Shown here: positions 51,560-55,470 of the stretch, piece by piece
How positions within the stretch are numbered: position 1 is the stretch's first letter
Layout: the number at the start of each line of letters is the position of its first letter
DNA from: an uncultured Clostridia bacterium
GTDB taxonomy: Bacteria; Bacillota; Clostridia; Oscillospirales; Acutalibacteraceae
Length of the DNA stretch: 55,470 nt
Direction of reading: 5' to 3'
Assembly: GCA_937916395.1 (NCBI GenBank)
Contig: CALFTN010000038.1
Coordinates: forward strand, 1 to 55,470
Made by a program: the position numbers and the translations under genes
The notes under the pieces: generated by a model
Database searches by the model: none
What the model saw: the letters and a program-made list of their open reading frames with translations, nothing else
Told to the model about the DNA's origin: nothing

Positions 51560-51652
51560 GAACAAGGAGCTATTCCGTAGACGGTTAGCCCTCAAAATAG
51601 CTTTAAGAATAAATCGTCAGCTTTCTCAGGGGTGGCGATTTATTTCTTTTTT
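51560..51652 (+). ncRNA. Putative antitoxin sRNA convergent with the 24-residue toxin-like gene
   Basis: A transcript of about 90 nt with no reading frame. Its 5' part, AGGAGCTATTCCGTAGACGG then TTAGCCCTC (51565-51593), is a near copy of the toxin mRNA leader (minus 51771-51732). GCCCUC can pair with the toxin Shine-Dalgarno GGGGGC. The 3' end is a 12-bp terminator hairpin (51608-51619 with 51633-51644) followed by a U run, and it covers the toxin stop codon on the other strand. This is the RNA II-like partner of a type I pair. Confidence 0.7.
51608..51652 (+). terminator. Terminator of the antitoxin-like sRNA
   Basis: AATAAATCGTCA (51608-51619) pairs with TGGCGATTTATT (51633-51644), loop GCTTTCTCAGGGG, then TCTTTTTT. 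On the other strand the same hairpin follows the toxin gene, with a weak T tail. Confidence 0.85.
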
Positions 51653-51714
51653 ATACTTAATATATAACCAGTTGCAAATATAATTATTAAAACTATATAT
51701 GTAGCTTGTTCCAT
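51640..51714 (-). CDS. 24-residue hydrophobic toxin-like peptide (Fst/holin-like type I toxin)
   Basis: The peptide MEQATYIVLIIIFATGYILS ends IKKK: one membrane helix and a lysine tail, the pattern of Fst/Ldr and 'putative holin-like' type I toxins of Firmicutes. The Shine-Dalgarno GGGGG lies 8 bases before the ATG (51714) and is locked in a hairpin GCCCTC-GAAA-GGGGGC (51737-51722). The stop codon lies inside the convergent sRNA terminator. A TTGACA-17-TATACT promoter and a leader of about 75 nt precede it. It is too short for most gene finders. Confidence 0.75.
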   Translation of the reverse strand: MEQATYIVLIIIFATGYILSIKKK

Positions 51715-51721
51715 AAGCAAT

Positions 51722-51737
51722 GCCCCCTTTCGAGGGC
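51722..51737 (-). promoter_or_regulatory. Shine-Dalgarno-sequestering hairpin of the toxin leader
   Basis: On the minus strand GCCCTC (51737-51732) pairs with GGGGGC (51727-51722) across a GAAA tetraloop; one pair is a wobble. The 3' arm is the ribosome site. A second hairpin, GGAAC-ATAA-GTTCC, lies at 51787-51774 near the 5' end. Confidence 0.75.
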
Positions 51738-51794
51738 AAGAATTAACCGCCTACCGTGTGGAATAACTCCTCGGGAACTTATGTTCCGTTTGTA

Positions 51795-51823
51795 AGTATA
51801 TCATAACTAATTCACCTTGTCAA
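51795..51823 (-). promoter_or_regulatory. Promoter of the toxin-like mRNA
   Basis: TTGACA (51818-51823), 17-base spacer, TATACT (51795-51800) on the minus strand; transcription should start near 51788. The flank to 51917 holds only the CAACTTG heptamer run (51874-51894). Confidence 0.8.
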
Positions 51824-51873
51824 TAACACAAATACCAACTATCACATCAACAACTCTCTGAAAGACTTATTGG

Positions 51874-51894
51874 CAACTTGCAACTTGCAACTGC
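51874..51894 (+). repeat. CAACTTG heptamer run
   Basis: CAACTTG, CAACTTG, CAACTGC in phase. It is short and may be incidental, but it matches the 7-base period of the arrays at 35.2, 41.4 and 49.2 kb. Confidence 0.4.
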
Positions 51895-51917
51895 ATATAC
51901 TATTATCGGTGAAGTGT

Positions 51918-52595
51918 ATGGTAAAATTTTATTTTAAGCCAAGAAGGCGAAGAATACATATAAAAGCAAAAAGATATTTCCCTAAAAATAAAAAACACGC
52001 ACTCACCTTTAAATTGGTGTGCGTGTTTTTAATTATTGCTACGCTTTTTATTCTTCTCGATATTCCTATAAGACCTGTCGTAAGAGAAAATGCAAAATAT
52101 ATAGTAAAAAACGAAGTCACTCTTATGATAAATGAATGTGTTGCAGAGTATCTACAAGAAAACAACATAGTTTACACCGATTTAATAACGGTTTCTTTAA
52201 ATGATAAAAAAGAAGTGACTACCATTGGTACAAATACAATTGCAATAAACAAACTAAAGGCAGATGTTACAAACGCTATTGCTACCGAATTAAAAGATAG
52301 TCGTGGTGAAAAAGTAAGAGTTTCACTGGGCAATCTTTTCGACAGTTATATTTTAGACTATATAGGCATTGAGTTTCAAGTTAAATTAACTGACTATGGT
52401 TTTATAGAAACAGATATTACTTCAAGCTTTAAAAGTGCTGGAATAAACCAGACTTTGCATAGAATAAATTTAAAAATAAAAGTTGATGTAAACATAAATA
52501 TCGGTACACTTTACCAGACAGAAACTGTAGAAACAGAGATTCTTTTAGCAGAAACAATTATGCTCGGAAATGTACCAAAAATGTATATAAAATAA
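51918..52595 (+). CDS. yunB: Sporulation protein YunB
   Basis: The ATG at 51918 has GGTGAAGTGT directly upstream. This protein of about 225 residues has a basic N-terminus (KPRRRRIHIKAKR), a membrane helix (about 34-55), then the YunB domain: FILLDIPIRPVVRENAKYI near its start, LITVSLNDKKEVTTIGTNTI, IPLGNLF-like VSLGNLFDSYIL, and INQTLHRINLKI. YunB is a mother-cell sporulation membrane protein in Bacillus. Its presence supports a spore-forming host. Confidence 0.88.
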   Translation: MVKFYFKPRRRRIHIKAKRYFPKNKKHALTFKLVCVFLIIATLFILLDIPIRPVVRENAKYIVKNEVTLMINECVAEYLQENNIVYTDLITVSLNDKKEVTTIGTNTIAINKLKADVTNAIATELKDSRGEKVRVSLGNLFDSYILDYIGIEFQVKLTDYGFIETDITSSFKSAGINQTLHRINLKIKVDVNINIGTLYQTETVETEILLAETIMLGNVPKMYIK

Positions 52596-52624
52596 GTGCT
52601 GAGCATTTTACTGCTCAGCACTTA
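52593..52624. terminator. Bidirectional terminator between yunB and the ACT gene
   Basis: TAAGTGCTGAGCA (52593-52605) pairs with TGCTCAGCACTTA (52612-52624) around TTTTAC. Confidence 0.85.
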
Positions 52625-52635
52625 CTTATTTAAAA

Positions 52636-53067
52636 TTATAACTTATCAACATCAGCTTCTGTAATAATATGGAAACCAGAAGTTGTTAATGCTCTCTTTG
52701 CCAAGTCATTATCTTCAACTCTTATAACAACGTAAGCGTGTCTTTCTGTTCTTGCCATAAAAGCATAAAGATACTCTAAATTGATTTTATTTTCAGCGAG
52801 AACCTTTAATGCTTCTGTAAGCTTACCAGGAGCATCGCCGATTTTAACACCAACAACATCTGTGATTTTTATAAGGTAGCCTGCTTCTTTAAGAATTTTT
52901 TCAGCAGCATTTACATCATTTACAATAAGACGAAGAATACCAAAATCTTCTGTTTCTGCAATAGATAACGCTCTTATATTTATATTATTTTTAGAAAGTA
53001 TATCGGTTATCGGAATAACCGCGCCTTGCTTATTTTCAACAAATACTGTTAACTGTTTAATAGACAT
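52636..53067 (-). CDS. Tandem ACT-domain protein
   Basis: The ATG at 53067 has AGAGGAG 8 bases upstream. This protein of about 143 residues has two ACT domains: KQLTVFVENKQGAVIPITDILS in the first and VGVKIGDAPGKLTEALKVLAEN in the second. Such proteins bind amino acids and are typical next to paaK in anaerobes. It probably senses an aromatic amino acid and regulates the ligase or the ferredoxin oxidoreductase. Confidence 0.88.
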   Translation of the reverse strand: MSIKQLTVFVENKQGAVIPITDILSKNNINIRALSIAETEDFGILRLIVNDVNAAEKILKEAGYLIKITDVVGVKIGDAPGKLTEALKVLAENKINLEYLYAFMARTERHAYVVIRVEDNDLAKRALTTSGFHIITEADVDKL

Positions 53068-53087
53068 AAATTCTACTCCTCTCAAAA

Positions 53088-54395
53088 TTATATAAGCTTT
53101 CTCTTATCAACTACACGAACTGCTTTGCCTTCACTACGTGCAATGGTCTTTGGTGCAACAAGATGAACCTGTGGATTGATTCCAAGCATAATCTTCATTG
53201 CATTTGCAAGACTTTTTTCCATACTGAGAATATCACTTACTTTATCAGTGAACTTTTCAGGTGTCATTTCAACATTCACTTCAAATGTATCATTATTATT
53301 AACTCTGTCAACAACAATCTGATAGTTTGGTTCATAGCCCTCTTTAAGAAGAACTGTTTCAATCTGACTTGGGAAAACATTAACGCCACGAATTATAAGC
53401 ATATCATCAGTTCTGCCCATAGGCTTAGCCATTTTTACAAGTGTTCTGCCACATGAGCATTTTTCACGGCTAAGCACACAAATATCACGTGTACGATAAC
53501 GAAGTAATGGGAATGCTTCTTTATCAAGAGCAGTAAATACAAGCTCACCTTTGCTTCCCTCTGGCAAAACCTCACCTGTATCAGGGTCGATTATTTCTGC
53601 ATAGAAATGGTCTTCATTTATATGCATACCTGTTTGCTCTGAACATTCAAAAGCAACACCAGGACCGCTTGTTTCAGTAAGTCCATAAATATCATACGCT
53701 TTAATACCAAGAGTTTCTTCTATGCCTCTACGCATTTCCTCAGTCCATGGCTCTGCACCAAAAATACCTGCTTTAAGAGGAATATCCTCTGGTTTATACC
53801 CCTGTTCCTTTAATGATTCACCAATATATGCAGCATAAGAAGGTGTACAGCAAAGAATTGTAGCCTTAAGGTCTTCCATAAACTGAATTTGACGTTCAGT
53901 ATTACCTGAAGACATTGGTAATGTAAGGCAACCAACCTTATGTGAACCGCCATGAAGACCAGCACCGCCTGTAAATAATCCATAACCATAAGCAACCTGA
54001 CAGACATCCTTTTTAGTACCACCAGCAGCTACAATAGCACGCGCACAACAATCTTCCCATAAATCTACATCGTGCTGTGTATAGAAAGCGACTACTCTAC
54101 GACCTGTTGTTCCTGATGTAGAATGAATACGAACACAATCATCAAGTGGTTTTGCTAAAAGTCCATAAGGATATGCCTCTCTCAAATCAGCTTTTGATAA
54201 AAACGGGAGCTTATGTAAATCGTCGATACCTTTAATATCTTCAGGCTTTACACCCTTTTCATCCATAAGATTTTTGTAGTAAGGAACATTTTCGTAAACA
54301 TGCTTAACTTGTTTAACTATTTTCTCAGATTGAAGCTTTTTCATTTCTTCTCTGGACATAGTTTCAAATTCTTTTTGATAATAATTTTGTGACAT
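53088..54395 (-). CDS. paaK: Phenylacetate-CoA ligase
   Basis: This 435-residue AMP-forming ligase has IHSTSGTTGRRVVAFYT (ATP loop), GGAGLHGGSHK, IYGLTETSGPGVAFEC, ELVFTALDKEAFPLLRYRTRD and GRTDDMLIIRGVNVFPSQIE. It activates phenylacetate or indoleacetate as the CoA thioester, or runs in reverse to make ATP. It lies in the order iorA-iorB-paaK-ACT, which is widespread in amino-acid fermenting anaerobes. Confidence 0.93.
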   Translation of the reverse strand: MSQNYYQKEFETMSREEMKKLQSEKIVKQVKHVYENVPYYKNLMDEKGVKPEDIKGIDDLHKLPFLSKADLREAYPYGLLAKPLDDCVRIHSTSGTTGRRVVAFYTQHDVDLWEDCCARAIVAAGGTKKDVCQVAYGYGLFTGGAGLHGGSHKVGCLTLPMSSGNTERQIQFMEDLKATILCCTPSYAAYIGESLKEQGYKPEDIPLKAGIFGAEPWTEEMRRGIEETLGIKAYDIYGLTETSGPGVAFECSEQTGMHINEDHFYAEIIDPDTGEVLPEGSKGELVFTALDKEAFPLLRYRTRDICVLSREKCSCGRTLVKMAKPMGRTDDMLIIRGVNVFPSQIETVLLKEGYEPNYQIVVDRVNNNDTFEVNVEMTPEKFTDKVSDILSMEKSLANAMKIMLGINPQVHLVAPKTIARSEGKAVRVVDKRKLI

Positions 54396-54437
54396 TTAGT
54401 ACACCCTTTCTGATTTTACGACAATTTTTTATTCAGA

Positions 54438-55007
54438 TTACGAATTATATCCGAGCTCGAAAGCTTTAAGATTTACATCCAAAAACTTTTCAGGAACATT
54501 TTGTTTCAATGCCTCTAACCAGATATCTTTTTCAATATCTGTAGTTTTTGCCATAGCACCTATCAAAACAACATTCGCAGATTTAGGGTTACCTGCTTCT
54601 ACCGCTTTCACGAGTGCATCAAGTGTGTAGATTTCAACACCCGTATTTTTGATTGATTCAATAACACCTTCTGGGTATTCTGCATCACCAATAACAACTG
54701 ACATAGGGTCAATTTTTTGGGTGTTAGCAACTATTTTACCGCCGATTTTAAGGTGATTTAACCATCTTGCAGCTTCTAATTGTTCAAATGCCAAAATAAT
54801 ATCTGCTTCACCTAAACCTACAACTGGCGAATAAACCTTGTTACCATATTTCACATAAGTAACAACCGAGCCACCACGCTGGCTCATGCCATGAACCTCA
54901 GAAACTTTAACATCGTAGCCTTTCAAAAGAAGTGCAGTACCTAAAATTCTACTTGAAAGAAGTGTACCTTGACCACCTACACCTACTATCATAATTGATT
55001 TAACCAT
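54438..55007 (-). CDS. iorB: Indolepyruvate ferredoxin oxidoreductase, beta subunit
   Basis: The ATG at 55007 has GGAGGTG upstream; the longer frame overlaps iorA. This 189-residue protein has SIMIVGVGGQGTLLSSRIL and VSEVHGMSQRGGSVVTYVKYG, diagnostic for the gamma/beta-type 2-oxoacid oxidoreductase subunit. It pairs with IorA to convert aryl pyruvates to aryl-acetyl-CoA with ferredoxin. The start lies 14 bases after the iorA stop. Confidence 0.92.
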   Translation of the reverse strand: MVKSIMIVGVGGQGTLLSSRILGTALLLKGYDVKVSEVHGMSQRGGSVVTYVKYGNKVYSPVVGLGEADIILAFEQLEAARWLNHLKIGGKIVANTQKIDPMSVVIGDAEYPEGVIESIKNTGVEIYTLDALVKAVEAGNPKSANVVLIGAMAKTTDIEKDIWLEALKQNVPEKFLDVNLKAFELGYNS

Positions 55008-55021
55008 TTTACTGCACCTCC

Positions 55022-55470
55022 TTATTCTACTATTGCATCGAATTTGCAAAGCTGTTCGCAAACACCGCAACCTAAACATTGTGTAAAATCTATTTCTGCT
55101 TTTCCGTCTTTCATACTAATAGCAGGGCAACCAATTTTCATACAAGCCTTACAGGATTTACATTTATCCTTATCAACCTTAAAGGCCGGCTTATGCTTAA
55201 CAGTTTTAAGTAAAGCACAAGGTCTCCTTGAAATAACAACTGCCGCTTCATTTAAAGAAAGAGCCTTTTTAATACCCTCTTCTGTTTCTTTTAAATCATA
55301 AGGGTCAACAACAAATACATTTTTAATACCAACAGCTTCACAAAGCTTTTCAAGGCTTACCGCTGTTGCAGGGTCACCCTTAATATTTTTACCAGTGGTT
55401 GGGTTTTGTTGATGACCTGTCATACCTGTAATACTGTTATCAAGAATAATCGAAACAGAGTTTGTGTTGT
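55022..55470 (-). CDS. iorA: Indolepyruvate ferredoxin oxidoreductase, alpha subunit (partial)
   Basis: Only the C-terminal part of about 149 residues is in the window; the gene runs off the right edge. It holds the TPP-domain end with SITGMTGHQQNPTTG, VVISRRPCALLK, and a 2[4Fe-4S] ferredoxin domain (CKSCKACMKIGCP and CLGCGVCEQLCK). This matches IorA. The N-terminal pyruvate-binding part lies outside. Confidence 0.9.
   Translation of the reverse strand, partial: NTNSVSIILDNSITGMTGHQQNPTTGKNIKGDPATAVSLEKLCEAVGIKNVFVVDPYDLKETEEGIKKALSLNEAAVVISRRPCALLKTVKHKPAFKVDKDKCKSCKACMKIGCPAISMKDGKAEIDFTQCLGCGVCEQLCKFDAIVE

Overview
The window looks like part of a low-GC, spore-forming Firmicutes chromosome, most likely a gut clostridium. 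The evidence is AT-rich coding sequence, strong AGGAG-type ribosome sites, near-consensus TTGACA/TATAAT promoters, spore genes (YunB, a BofA-family protein), a pyruvate:ferredoxin-type IorAB/PaaK module, and glycan-use genes (LacZ, GH3, GPH symporter, NanA-like lyase). The species cannot be named from sequence alone.

Layout. 1-500: an intergenic element of nested inverted repeats. 0.5-2.7 kb: an ECF sigma factor, its anti-sigma factor, a secreted Cys-rich protein and a divergent HEXXH mini-protein; two identical-architecture promoters tie them together. 2.8-7.1 kb: YdjC-type deacetylase, a peptidoglycan-binding membrane protein, a stand-alone E2-type acyltransferase and a NanA-like lyase. 7.4-12.5 kb: two zinc-ribbon ABC exporters around a DUF1854 protein. 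12.5-16.8 kb: EEP phosphodiesterase, M28 peptidase, CGCAxxG redox protein, small membrane protein, P-loop kinase, XRE regulator. 17.0-18.8 kb: a short sRNA convergent with a small operon whose last gene is a decayed lipase-fold gene. 18.9-19.3 kb: tRNA-Gln and tRNA-Arg. 19.4-30.8 kb: housekeeping genes (Pit phosphate uptake, HemW, MltG, 5-FCL, DJ-1, dTMP kinase), tRNA-Ser and a frameshifted gene. 31-35.2 kb: a GPH/HAD/GH3 glycoside operon. 35.4-41.9 kb: a YtrA-like GntR regulator, an ABC ATPase and two giant permeases. 41.9-51.5 kb: LacZ, Lrp/aminotransferase pair, two-component system, TIM-barrel isomerase, ApgM-type mutase. 51.5-51.8 kb: a compact type I toxin-antitoxin-like locus. 51.9-55.47 kb: YunB and the aromatic 2-oxoacid operon iorA-iorB-paaK-ACT, cut by the window edge.

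The most interesting signal is a pair of convergent RNA loci (51.53-51.83 kb and 16.97-18.83 kb). In each, an mRNA with a hairpin-sequestered Shine-Dalgarno runs toward a short sRNA, and the sRNA carries a near copy of the mRNA leader, including a CGGUUA-like box followed by an anti-Shine-Dalgarno tract. The first encodes a 24-residue hydrophobic peptide with a lysine tail and resembles Fst/par-type systems. The second drives an operon of a 46-residue peptide, a membrane protein and a lipase-like pseudogene. The common architecture suggests one regulatory family used at two loci.

A second theme is small intergenic repeats: heptamer arrays arranged as inverted arms around a shared hairpin core (35.2-35.4 kb and 49.16-49.34 kb), with loose heptamer runs at 41.4 and 51.87 kb.
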